In this document: positions 6,625-12,915 of the stretch, in pieces
Layout: each line of letters starts with the position of its first letter
How positions within the stretch are numbered: position 1 is the stretch's first letter
Source: JBMOGA01 sp049318625
GTDB taxonomy: Bacteria > Pseudomonadota > Alphaproteobacteria > Rhizobiales > Hyphomicrobiaceae
Direction of reading: 5' to 3'
NCBI GenBank assembly: GCA_049318625.1
Contig: JBMOGA010000062.1
Span: 1 to 22,432 of the forward strand
DNA: 22,432 bases
Notes under the pieces: generated by a model
Seen by the model: only the letters and a program-made list of their open reading frames with translations
The model's database searches: none
Told to the model about the DNA's origin: nothing
Translations under genes and position numbers: made by a program

Positions 6625-7911
6625 TTATCGCCCGAGCAGGAGATTGGGCAGCCACAAGGTCAATTCGGGGATGTACGTGATCAGCAGGAGCACGAAGATC
6701 ATGGGAATATAGAAAACCATGATGCTGCGCGAAACCGCCTCCATCGTGACCTTGCCGATGGCGCACCCGACCGCCAGCGTCGGCCCGACCGGAGGGGTCA
6801 GAAGCCCGATGCCGAGGTTGAACACCATGATGATGCCGAAGTGCACCGGATCGATGCCGAACTTCTGGATGATCGGCATGAAAATCGGCGTGCAGATCAA
6901 CAGCATCGGCGCCAGATCCATGAACGTTCCGAGAAACAGCAGCAGAATGTTCACGTAGAGCAGGAAGGTGTACTTGTCGCTCGAGATGGCGACGAACAGT
7001 TCCGTGGCCATCGCCGGAATGCGCATGATGGCCATCATGTAGCCGAAGGCCACCGAGAAGCCGATCATGATCATGACCATGCCCACGGTGCGCACGACGC
7101 GGCCGAGCATGATCGGCAGTTCCGACCATTTGTAGCTGCGATAGATGAACATTGTGACGAAGAACGCCCAGACGCAGGCCACAGCCGCGCTCTCGGTCGG
7201 CGTGAAGATGCCCGACAGGATGCCGCCCATTATGATCACGACCGTGATCAGTCCCCAGACGGAATCGACGGCGATCTTCAAGGCCTGCCCGAGCGTGATC
7301 GTTTCGCCCTTCGGAAAGTTGTTGCGATAGGCGATTATGAGGACCAGCCCCATCAGGGCCAGAGCGAGCAGCAGGCCGGGGACGATACCCGCGATGAACA
7401 GATGGGCGACCGAAACGGTGCCTCCCGCCGCCAGCGAGTAGATCACCATGTTGTGGCTCGGCGGGATCAACAGCGGCAGGAGCGAGCCGGAAATCGTGAC
7501 GTTGACGGCGAACAGACGTGGATAGCCGCTCTTCAGCATCTGCGGGATCATCACCGACCCGATCGAGGCGGTGTCTGCGACCGACGAGCCGGAGATGCAA
7601 CCGAACATCGCCGAAGCCAGGATGTTGACGAGGCCCAATCCGCCACGAATGAAGCCGACGAACACGCGGGCGAGATCGATGATGCGCGCCGCCATGCCGC
7701 CTTCGGCCATGATCGCGCCGGCCAGGATGAAGAAGGGAACCGCGAGCAAAGGAAAGTCGTCCATGCCATCCGAGGTCTTGAGCGTGATGACCTCGAGCGG
7801 AAGCCCCATCCAGGCCGCCGCTGCGATCGATGCGAGGCCGAGCGCATAAGCGACCGGCATGCCGATGATGCACAGCAGCGTGAAGGAGCCGACGAGTACG
7901 AAAGCGTCCAT
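6625..7911 (-). CDS. TRAP transporter large membrane subunit (DctM family)
   Basis: A 428-residue inner-membrane protein of the DctM/SiaM family that forms the transport channel of a tripartite ATP-independent periplasmic transporter, driven by an ion gradient. Hydrophobic segments run along the whole length (12 or so helices). Family stretches are visible: PFFILAGAIMAEGGMAARIIDLARVFVGFIRGGLGLVNILASAMFGCISGSSVADTASIGSVMIPQM, and later GTFMDLAPMLLICTPIFMPIIQKFGIDPVHFGIIMVFNLGIGLLTPPVGPTLAVGCAIGK. The length is normal. Its ATG lies 15 bp after the small-subunit stop with an AGGGGG ribosome site in the gap, so the two subunits are co-translated from one mRNA. Confidence 0.96.
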   Translation of the reverse strand: MDAFVLVGSFTLLCIIGMPVAYALGLASIAAAAWMGLPLEVITLKTSDGMDDFPLLAVPFFILAGAIMAEGGMAARIIDLARVFVGFIRGGLGLVNILASAMFGCISGSSVADTASIGSVMIPQMLKSGYPRLFAVNVTISGSLLPLLIPPSHNMVIYSLAAGGTVSVAHLFIAGIVPGLLLALALMGLVLIIAYRNNFPKGETITLGQALKIAVDSVWGLITVVIIMGGILSGIFTPTESAAVACVWAFFVTMFIYRSYKWSELPIMLGRVVRTVGMVMIMIGFSVAFGYMMAIMRIPAMATELFVAISSDKYTFLLYVNILLLFLGTFMDLAPMLLICTPIFMPIIQKFGIDPVHFGIIMVFNLGIGLLTPPVGPTLAVGCAIGKVTMEAVSRSIMVFYIPMIFVLLLITYIPELTLWLPNLLLGR

Positions 7912-7926
7912 GATGCCAGTCCCCCT

Positions 7927-8445
7927 TTATTCCGCGGAAATGGTGTCGGCGGTATGATCGTGTGGCGGGGGGAAGTACGCGCCGGTCAGAAATCGTTCGA
8001 AGATGAAGAGAACGGTGATCGCACCGCCGATCGGCACCGGCAGGTAGGAAACGCCGACCGACATTATCGGGAACTCGGCGATCGTCTGGTGCCATGTCGT
8101 CTGCACAAGGCCGATGCCATACCAGAACATAAAGAAGTTCGTGAACAGCATGCAGACTTCGATGATGATCCCGAGCGCCGTGCGTGCCGCACCGGTCAGC
8201 AGGTTTGGTAGCACCCCGACTGAGATGTGCAGATGCTCGCGATAGCAGACCAGCGCCGACAGGAACGACAGCCAGATCATCAGCAGGATGGCCAGCGGCT
8301 CCGGCCATGACGCCGCGCTGTTCAGCATGTAGCGCGTGAACACGCCGTACGGGATGATGGCGGTGATGACGACGAGGAACAGACCTGCAAAGAAAACGCA
8401 GGCATGGTGCAGCGCGTCCATCGCCTTGCAGTAGGCCGCGATCAT
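7927..8445 (-). CDS. TRAP transporter small membrane subunit (DctQ family)
   Basis: A 172-residue protein with four hydrophobic helices, the usual DctQ size and topology. The motif ITAIIPYGVFTRYMLNSAASWPEPLAILLMIWLSFLSALVCYREHLHISVGVLP is characteristic: the R-Y...N...W-x-E region and the H-I-x-V motif. It associates with the DctM channel in the inner membrane. The ATG at 8445 has no strong ribosome site; the internal ATG at residue 9 (8421), preceded by AAGGCG, is an alternative. It is separated from the binding-protein gene by about 100 bp holding two strong stem-loops, which may lower its expression relative to the binding protein. Confidence 0.94.
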   Translation of the reverse strand: MIAAYCKAMDALHHACVFFAGLFLVVITAIIPYGVFTRYMLNSAASWPEPLAILLMIWLSFLSALVCYREHLHISVGVLPNLLTGAARTALGIIIEVCMLFTNFFMFWYGIGLVQTTWHQTIAEFPIMSVGVSYLPVPIGGAITVLFIFERFLTGAYFPPPHDHTADTISAE

Positions 8446-8490
8446 GAGGAGTGCCCCGGGACAGTGACTGTGTCTGCTGGCGGTATGAGA

Positions 8491-8520
8491 GCGGCCGATC
8501 GCCCCCCGGCGACCGGCCGC
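8491..8520. promoter_or_regulatory. Strong stem-loop between TRAP binding-protein and DctQ genes (distal)
   Basis: Arms GCGGCCG (8491-8497) and CGGCCGC (8514-8520) pair perfectly, then one A-C mismatch, then TCGCC/GGCGA around a CCCC loop: twelve paired bases in 30 nt. No T-run follows on the minus strand, so processing or stability control is more likely than intrinsic termination. Confidence 0.7.
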
Positions 8521-8522
8521 AA

Positions 8523-8542
8523 ACGCGGGCTCGAGCCCGCGT
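8523..8542. promoter_or_regulatory. Perfect 20-bp palindrome right after the TRAP binding-protein gene
   Basis: ACGCGGGCTCGAGCCCGCGT is a perfect palindrome located 3 bp beyond the TAA of the binding-protein gene (stop at 8546-8548, minus strand). With the next stem-loop at 8491-8520 it forms a tandem barrier that could protect the upstream mRNA from 3' exonucleases, or attenuate read-through into the membrane-subunit genes. Confidence 0.72.
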
Positions 8543-8545
8543 CCC

Positions 8546-9550
8546 TTACTTGACGGCCGAGATCCGCTCGATCAGAGCCTTGTGCTGGGCACCGTACTTC
8601 TCCCACACGGGCTTCACGAGGTTCTGGAACGCCGTCTTGTCCTTCACGTCGTTGATGACGACGCCGGCTTCCTTCATCTGCTTCAGCGCTTCGGCCTCGC
8701 GCTCGTACCAGAGCTTACGCTGCTCCTGCTGCGCTTCCCTGCTGAGCTTCATGACGAGGTCTTGATCCTCTTTCGACAACGTCTGCCAGCTCTTCTTGGA
8801 GAACACCAGAATCTCAGGGATCATGAGATGGCCGGTGTTGGAATAGTACTTGGCGTAACGGAAATGCTGGCCCGAGGTGTAGCTCGGCTCGTTGTTCTCT
8901 GCGCCGTCGACGACGCCGGTCTGCATGCCGTTGATGAGCTGGTCGAAGCCCATCGCAACGCCGTTGCCGCCGAGCGCGTTCATGGTGTCGACGAACAGCG
9001 GATTGCCCATCATGCGGATCTTCAGACCTTTGAGGTCGTCCGGGCTCGCGATCGGACGCTTGGAATTGTAGACGTTGCGGCTGCCGGCGTTCATCCAGGC
9101 CAGACCGATAAGGTTGGCCGTCGGATGATCCGAAAGCTTCTTCATGATCTCGTCGCCGATGGGGCCGTCGATGACGGCTTCCATGTGCTTGGCGTCGCGG
9201 AACACGAAGGGCAGGTTGAACACGTTCATTTCCGGCACCAGCGGGCCCATCGGGCCGACCGAGATGCGGGCGATCTGCAGGGCGCCGAGCTGCGCCTGCT
9301 CGATCATTTCCTTCTCGCCGCCGAGCTGCATCGACGGGAACATCTGGATCGACAGCCGCCCGTTGGTCGCGGCCTCGAGCTTCTTGCCCATGCGCACCAC
9401 GGCCTCGACCGTCGGGTAGCCGAGCGGATGGACATCGGTGGCCTTCATGACCATCTTCGTTTGCGCTACTGCCGGCAGGGTTCCGGTAAGACCGATGGCG
9501 GCCGCGCAGGAGAGCGCAAGACCGATCTTGATCGCGTCACGACGTTTCAT
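8546..9550 (-). CDS. TRAP transporter periplasmic substrate-binding protein (DctP family)
   Basis: A 334-residue extracytoplasmic binding protein of the DctP family that delivers a ligand to the DctQM channel. The N-terminus MKRRDAIKIGLALSCAAAIGLTGTLPAVAQ is an export signal with a twin-arginine-like RRDAIK start. Family features are SIQMFPSMQLGGEKEMIEQAQLGALQIARIS, NAGSRNVYNSKRPI, DLKGLKIRMMGNPLFVDTMNALGGNGVAM (the conserved Arg normally binds the ligand carboxylate) and DGAENNEPSYTSGQHFRYAKYYSNTGHLMIPE. The DGAENN-PSY form is one I associate with the uronate/sugar-acid branch, but the ligand is not proven. A strong ribosome site (GGGAGGAA) precedes the ATG at 9550. The divergent GntR gene and the shared operator candidate suggest induction by a sugar acid or other carboxylate. 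Confidence 0.95.
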   Translation of the reverse strand: MKRRDAIKIGLALSCAAAIGLTGTLPAVAQTKMVMKATDVHPLGYPTVEAVVRMGKKLEAATNGRLSIQMFPSMQLGGEKEMIEQAQLGALQIARISVGPMGPLVPEMNVFNLPFVFRDAKHMEAVIDGPIGDEIMKKLSDHPTANLIGLAWMNAGSRNVYNSKRPIASPDDLKGLKIRMMGNPLFVDTMNALGGNGVAMGFDQLINGMQTGVVDGAENNEPSYTSGQHFRYAKYYSNTGHLMIPEILVFSKKSWQTLSKEDQDLVMKLSREAQQEQRKLWYEREAEALKQMKEAGVVINDVKDKTAFQNLVKPVWEKYGAQHKALIERISAVK

Positions 9551-9651
9551 GCTAGGTTCCTCCCGGTTGGGATCAGGGTAATGGCGCGGCGATGATCGCC
9601 TTCGCGGCGGTTCGTCCGTTCGTTGTTGATGGGCGGGTTGCCCATGTGGTA

Positions 9652-9669
9652 GTCATCTTATACGATGAC
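9652..9669. promoter_or_regulatory. Palindromic operator candidate for the FadR-type GntR regulator
   Basis: GTCATCTTATACGATGAC has perfect 6-bp arms (GTCATC/GATGAC) around TTATAC; read as ATCTTATACGAT it fits the A/T-rich palindromes centred on GTATAC-like cores that FadR-subfamily GntR proteins bind. It lies in the shared promoter region, 102 bp before the TRAP binding-protein ATG and 28 bp before the regulator start. It contains TATAAG on the minus strand, a possible -10 for the transporter operon, so binding could repress. Confidence 0.6.
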
Positions 9670-9696
9670 CTGATAACCGATTTAGCATCCTGGCCC

Positions 9697-10455
9697 GTGA
9701 CTGACAAGCCGCCAAATCTGAAACGCTTGAGCCCCTCCCGCAATCTGACGGACGAGGTGGTTGAGCAGTTGGCTGCCGAAATTCGCGGTGGCCGGCTGCT
9801 GCCCGGCTCCAGGCTTCCCACCGAGCAGGCGCTGATGGTGGCGCTCGGCGTCAGCCGGACCGTGGTCCGAGAGGCCATATCGGCGCTCAGGGCCGAGGGC
9901 CTCGTGGTCACGCGGCAAGGTTCGGGCGCCTTCGTGGCAGCCGACACGCGCCGGATTCCTTTTCGCATCGAATCCGATGGTCTTGCGTCCATCGAGGACG
10001 TGATCAACGTCATGGAATTGCGGCTGGCGATCGAGGTCGAGGCCGCCGCGCTGGCCGCCGAGCGTGCGACCCCGGCGCAGTTGGGTCAGATCGATGCCGC
10101 AGTGTTGGCCATCGATACGGCGCTCCGCAACGGCGATGCCGCCGTCACGGAGGACTTCGAGTTCCATCGCGCGATCGCAGCGGCGACCGGCAACCCGCAG
10201 TTCACTCAGTTCCTCGTCTTCCTCGGCCGCCATGTGATTCCGCGGCAGAGCATCCGCAGCGCCCTTGTGTCCGGTGCCGAGCAGAGCACCTACATGGAGG
10301 TGATCCAGAAGGAGCACGCGCGGATTTCGTCGGCCATTCACGCCCGCGATCCGGCCGAAGCGCGTCGGGCCATGCGGGCCCATCTCTCGAAGAGCCTCGC
10401 CCGCTACCGGCGGCTGGCGGAGCAGACGCTGGAACGGACCGATCTCGCCATCTAA
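9697..10455 (+). CDS. GntR-family transcriptional regulator, FadR/FCD subfamily
   Basis: A 252-residue regulator. The N-terminal winged HTH spans about residues 17-80: LTDEVVEQLAAEIRGGRLLPGSRLPTEQALMVALGVSRTVVREAISALRAEGLVVTRQGSGAFV, the classic GntR sequence. The C-terminal FCD ligand domain shows VMELRLAIEVEAAALAAERAT, DFEFHRAIAAATGN, EHARISSAIHARD and MRAHL, holding the Asp/His residues that bind metal in this class. It is divergent from the TRAP operon and most likely controls it in response to the transported substrate or a product. The GTG at 9697 is chosen because family proteins begin 10-20 residues before the HTH, and the longer frame from 9592 would cross the operator. No good ribosome site is seen, so the start is uncertain. 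Confidence 0.88.
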   Translation: MTDKPPNLKRLSPSRNLTDEVVEQLAAEIRGGRLLPGSRLPTEQALMVALGVSRTVVREAISALRAEGLVVTRQGSGAFVAADTRRIPFRIESDGLASIEDVINVMELRLAIEVEAAALAAERATPAQLGQIDAAVLAIDTALRNGDAAVTEDFEFHRAIAAATGNPQFTQFLVFLGRHVIPRQSIRSALVSGAEQSTYMEVIQKEHARISSAIHARDPAEARRAMRAHLSKSLARYRRLAEQTLERTDLAI

Positions 10456-10574
10456 GGCGCGTGCCCGCTGTCCGGTCGTCGCGCGCATACCAACAGGTCG
10501 ATACAGTCCGTTACAATCCAAGACAAATATCGCACGGATCGGCAAACGGGCGCGGCAACGGTCGGTTTTACTCC

Positions 10575-10601
10575 ACGGCAACAGAAACTGATAATTGCCG
10601 T
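10575..10601. promoter_or_regulatory. Inverted repeat in the leader of the Crp/Fnr-type gene
   Basis: Arms ACGGCAA (10575-10581) and TTGCCGT (10595-10601) pair perfectly across a 13-nt spacer and end a few bases before the ribosome site (GGGAG) of the regulator gene. It could be an operator or a leader hairpin limiting translation. It does not match the TTGAY-N4-RTCAA pattern. Confidence 0.4.
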
Positions 10602-10616
10602 CTGGGAGTAAGCCTC

Positions 10617-11351
10617 ATGCCCGCCCTAGCCGACACGCCCCTGGCCTTCCGTGCTGTTCAAGCCGCGGTTCCCGCAGTCGACAAATCTCTGAAACCACTC
10701 GGGGACGTCGGCATCTTGGATGACCGCTTGGCCAACTCGCCGCTCCGCCGGGTCGAGGCGCGGGAGCATCTTTGGTGCGAAGGGGATCAGCGGACCCACG
10801 TTTATCGCGTCGAGACCGGCTCCGTCTGCATTTACAAGGTGCTTCCGGACGGCCGTCGCCATGTGGTCGACTTTGCCTTTCCGGGCGATCTGGTGGGCCT
10901 CGGGCTGACGCCTGATCACACCTTCAACGCTCAGGCCTTGGTCGGCACGCGACTGAAGGGGATGACCGTCGGCGCCTTCAATCAGGCGCTTCGCGAGGAC
11001 AGCCGCTTGGCGATCAAGCTCTATGAAGCGCTCTCGATGGAGCTCGAGGCGGCCCGTGCGCAGCTGCTGATGGTCTCGAAGCGCGTTTCCACCGAGCGTG
11101 TCGCCTCCTTCCTGCTCACGCTGTCCGATCGCAACGCCAAGCGCGGCGGCGACTCCGAGGTCATCGCGCTGCCCATGCGCCGGATCGACATCGCAGACTT
11201 CCTGGGCCTGACCATCGAGACGGTCAGCCGCACCTTCACCAAGCTGAAGACCTCTCGGGTCATTTCTCTGCTGCCCGGCAACTTCGTGCGCATCGTCGAC
11301 CGCGGGCGGCTCGAGGAGCTGGCAGCTGGCGACACCGATGGCGATGCCTGA
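10617..11351 (+). CDS. Crp/Fnr-family transcriptional regulator with FNR/FixK-type recognition helix
   Basis: A 244-residue protein with a cyclic-nucleotide-binding-like beta-roll (about 40-130; YRVETGSVCIYKVLPDGRRHVVDFAFPGDLVGL), a dimerisation helix (about 135-158) and a winged HTH (about 160-235). The recognition helix GLTIETVSRTFTKLK contains Glu201-x-x-Ser204-Arg205, the residues by which FNR/FixK proteins read TTGAT/TTGAC half-sites. Only Cys54 and Cys71 are present, with no N-terminal cysteine cluster, so it should not carry an FNR iron-sulfur cluster and looks FixK-like; it may sense something else or act under another regulator. A GGGAG ribosome site precedes the ATG at 10617. A cytochrome c gene overlaps its end by 14 bp, and matching boxes lie near several genes here, suggesting a low-oxygen or redox role. 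Confidence 0.9.
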   Translation: MPALADTPLAFRAVQAAVPAVDKSLKPLGDVGILDDRLANSPLRRVEAREHLWCEGDQRTHVYRVETGSVCIYKVLPDGRRHVVDFAFPGDLVGLGLTPDHTFNAQALVGTRLKGMTVGAFNQALREDSRLAIKLYEALSMELEAARAQLLMVSKRVSTERVASFLLTLSDRNAKRGGDSEVIALPMRRIDIADFLGLTIETVSRTFTKLKTSRVISLLPGNFVRIVDRGRLEELAAGDTDGDA

Positions 11352-11688
11352 ACGGCGCCGCGGACAGTTCGCAGCCTTGGCCGTGTTGCTGTGTACGGGT
11401 TCTGCTGTTGCGGCCGGCCCGTCAGGCGACATGAGCGCCGACGTTGCCGAAGGACGACAGCTGGCCGAGACGCTGTGCGCGACCTGTCATTTGCGCGGCA
11501 ACGAGACCGACAAGACCGCACCGGCCAGCATTCCCGGGTTCCGCGCCATCGCGCGGCGGCCCGGTCAGTCGGCCGATGGCATCGTCACATGGTTGCTGTC
11601 GATGCCGCCGATGATGCCGAACCACCACCTCACGCGCGACGAGATGGACAAGGTCGCGGCCTACATCCTGTCACTCGCAGAGCCGTGA
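11338..11688 (+). CDS. Small periplasmic monohaem cytochrome c overlapping the Crp/Fnr gene
   Basis: A 116-residue precursor: basic N-terminus then a hydrophobic signal (FAALAVLLCTGSAVAA), one haem site CATCH (Cys47, Cys50, His51) and probable distal Met92 or Met93 (MPPMMPNHH). The ATG at 11338 lies inside the last codons of the regulator gene (14-bp overlap in another frame); a second ATG at 11344 is possible. The overlap implies translational coupling and a shared operon. The His-to-Met distance (about 41 residues) and the flanking pattern GR.LAE..CA.CH, GF..IA..PG, WL and YI.SL match the cytochrome at 5283-5603. It probably serves periplasmic electron transfer under the condition sensed by the regulator. 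Confidence 0.9.
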   Translation: MAMPERRRGQFAALAVLLCTGSAVAAGPSGDMSADVAEGRQLAETLCATCHLRGNETDKTAPASIPGFRAIARRPGQSADGIVTWLLSMPPMMPNHHLTRDEMDKVAAYILSLAEP

Positions 11689-11697
11689 GGCCACCGG

Positions 11698-11721
11698 AAA
11701 GGGCGGCCTCCGGCCGGCTTT
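11698..11721. terminator. Bidirectional terminator-like hairpin between convergent genes
   Basis: AAAG and CTTT flank a CGGCC/GGCCG stem with a TCC loop and a small GG/G internal bulge, followed by GTGTTT. It sits between the cytochrome c stop (11688) and the hsp20 stop (11746). The A-rich left side and T-rich right side fit a weak two-way intrinsic terminator. Confidence 0.5.
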
Positions 11722-11745
11722 GTGTTTCTGGCACGACCGGGCCGC

Positions 11746-12255
11746 TCAGGCTCCGGTCTTGATGTCGATCTTCTTGGCCTGCTGTTGAACCGTCGCGGGC
11801 TTCGGCACGCTGACCTTGAGTACGCCGTTCTTGAACTCCGCCGAGATCTTGTCGGCGTCGAGATCGAACGGGACCCGGATCGAGCGCTGGAATGCGCCCC
11901 ACGACCGCTCCACGCGATGGTAGACGCGCGCGTCCTTGCCGCTCGCCCCGGTATCCTTCGGTGCGCCCTCCTCAGACTCGAGCGATTTCTCGCCGCGAAT
12001 GGTCAGGACGTCGCCCGCCAGCGTCACCTCGACATCGGCCTCGGTGAGACCCGGAAGCTCTGCCGTGACAGTCAGTTCTTTCTCGGTCTCCGCCACGTCG
12101 ATATGGGGGTTGAACACGCCCTTGAGCGCTGCCGGTCCGAGCGCCCGGTTCGGGGCGCCGAAATCATTGAAGGCATCGTCGATTTGCCGACGCAGCGCCG
12201 AGAAGGGATCGCCGCGTCCGCCCCAGAGCGTCGGAAGCCAATCTTCGCGAGCCAT
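11746..12255 (-). CDS. Hsp20/alpha-crystallin-family small heat-shock protein
   Basis: A 169-residue ATP-independent holdase that binds unfolding proteins in the cytoplasm. An N-terminal arm (MAREDWLPTLWGGRGDPFSALRRQIDDAFNDF) resembles the class A/C small Hsps of alphaproteobacteria. The alpha-crystallin domain covers about residues 49-150: PHIDVAETEKELTVTAELPGLTEADVEVTLAGDVLTIRGEK, then YHRVERSWGAFQRSIRVPFDLDADKISAEFKNGVLKVSVPK, with the conserved GVL-x-V-x-x-P end. A short lysine-rich tail follows. The ATG at 12255 has a GGGAGAA ribosome site; the longer frame to 12330 would run through a regulatory palindrome. It lies downstream of the host-attachment gene on the same strand, but a TTGAC/ATCAA box 62 bp upstream suggests its own promoter. 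Confidence 0.95.
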   Translation of the reverse strand: MAREDWLPTLWGGRGDPFSALRRQIDDAFNDFGAPNRALGPAALKGVFNPHIDVAETEKELTVTAELPGLTEADVEVTLAGDVLTIRGEKSLESEEGAPKDTGASGKDARVYHRVERSWGAFQRSIRVPFDLDADKISAEFKNGVLKVSVPKPATVQQQAKKIDIKTGA

Positions 12256-12316
12256 GGAAGGTTCTCCCTGGATGTTTTGGACAGCGATCAGGTTACGGAG
12301 CCGGCACAACCGCTCA

Positions 12317-12330
12317 TTGATAGCTGTCAA
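12317..12330. promoter_or_regulatory. FNR/FixK-type box upstream of hsp20
   Basis: Plus-strand TTGATAGCTGTCAA (minus strand TTGACAGCTATCAA) fits TTGAY-N4-RTCAA, with both TTGA/TCAA halves intact. On the minus strand a TAACCT hexamer (12290-12295) begins 28.5 bp from the box centre, placing the box near -41.5 of an hsp20 promoter. The site lies wholly in the gap between the host-attachment stop (12349) and the hsp20 start (12255). Confidence 0.65.
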
Positions 12331-12348
12331 AACACACGTGGCCGCGTC

Positions 12349-12795
12349 TCACAGCCCCGGCACGTCGCCCAGATGCTGGACGATCTCGACGTCGGGTACC
12401 TTGGTGAGGTCGGCCACGACCTCGCCCGAGACGACGGCGCGCACCGGCGCGTCGAGCGCGCTGCGCAGATCTCCCATCATGGGCGCGGGCGCGACCAGAA
12501 CCACGCGGTCGAACGCCTTTTCGGCGAGTTTTCCGGCGAGCATCTCCGCCAGCTCGATGGCGAACTGGTGCTTCGACAGACGAACGGGATCGGATTTCGG
12601 CTCCACGGCATGGCGCGCCGGCGAGGCCGATTCGAACGCCCGGCCCCGATCACTGCCACCCGGCTCGTGGCGGGGCAGCGCGTGCGCGAACGTCAGCTCG
12701 GGGTGCGCAGTCAGTCGGCGTCCCGGCCCGGTGCTTTCGAGAACCCGGGCGCGGGCCCCGTCGGCCACCAGGATCCATGTGCGGATGGCTTTCAT
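12349..12795 (-). CDS. Host-attachment-family protein (COG5622/PF10116 type)
   Basis: A 148-residue soluble protein beginning MKAIRTWILVADGARARVLE, the diagnostic opening of the family named after an Agrobacterium protein implicated in attachment to host cells. The rest fits too: DRGRAFESASPARHAVEPKSDP, then KHQFAIELAEMLAGKLAEKAFDRVVLVAPAPMMGDLRSAL, resembling the baeRF/eRF1-domain fold of ribosome-associated proteins. No signal peptide is present, so the 'attachment' name may be misleading; a stress- or translation-related role is plausible but unproven. The ATG at 12795 follows a GGAGGATC ribosome site. It is upstream of hsp20 on the same strand and divergent from the kinase fusion, with a FixK-type box in the divergent gap. 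Confidence 0.9.
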   Translation of the reverse strand: MKAIRTWILVADGARARVLESTGPGRRLTAHPELTFAHALPRHEPGGSDRGRAFESASPARHAVEPKSDPVRLSKHQFAIELAEMLAGKLAEKAFDRVVLVAPAPMMGDLRSALDAPVRAVVSGEVVADLTKVPDVEIVQHLGDVPGL

Positions 12796-12857
12796 GGCTC
12801 GATCCTCCGTGCGAGTGAACATGGTCGACAGCGCACCCGTTCCACCCCCACCGTCAT

Positions 12858-12871
12858 TGACGGTCATCAAC
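12858..12871. promoter_or_regulatory. FNR/FixK-type box between host-attachment gene and kinase fusion
   Basis: TTGACGGTCATCAA fits TTGAY-N4-RTCAA on both sides. It is centred 70 bp from the host-attachment ATG (minus) and 51 bp from the kinase ATG (plus). No good -10 hexamer is seen either way; leftward, a poor TGCGCT lies at the class II distance, which leaves a leader of more than 20 nt. It might serve either or both genes. Confidence 0.55.
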
Positions 12872-12915
12872 GTCGCCGGTGGGGATGCCCGCCAAGGAGT
12901 CGCTGGGAGCCGCCG

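Noticed and set aside
5695..8211. 838-residue open frame on the plus strand
   Set aside because: It is antisense to the DMT transporter and TRAP subunits; it reads as strings of Asp, His, Arg, Gln and Glu typical of the reverse strand of membrane-protein genes.
8523..8542. Palindrome as an intrinsic terminator of the binding-protein gene
   Set aside because: There is no T-run on the minus-strand 3' side, so it is described as a stability or attenuation structure instead.
9592..9696. N-terminal extension of the GntR regulator from 9592
   Set aside because: The extra 35 residues lie outside the family domain and run through the palindromic operator candidate, so a start at GTG 9697 is preferred.
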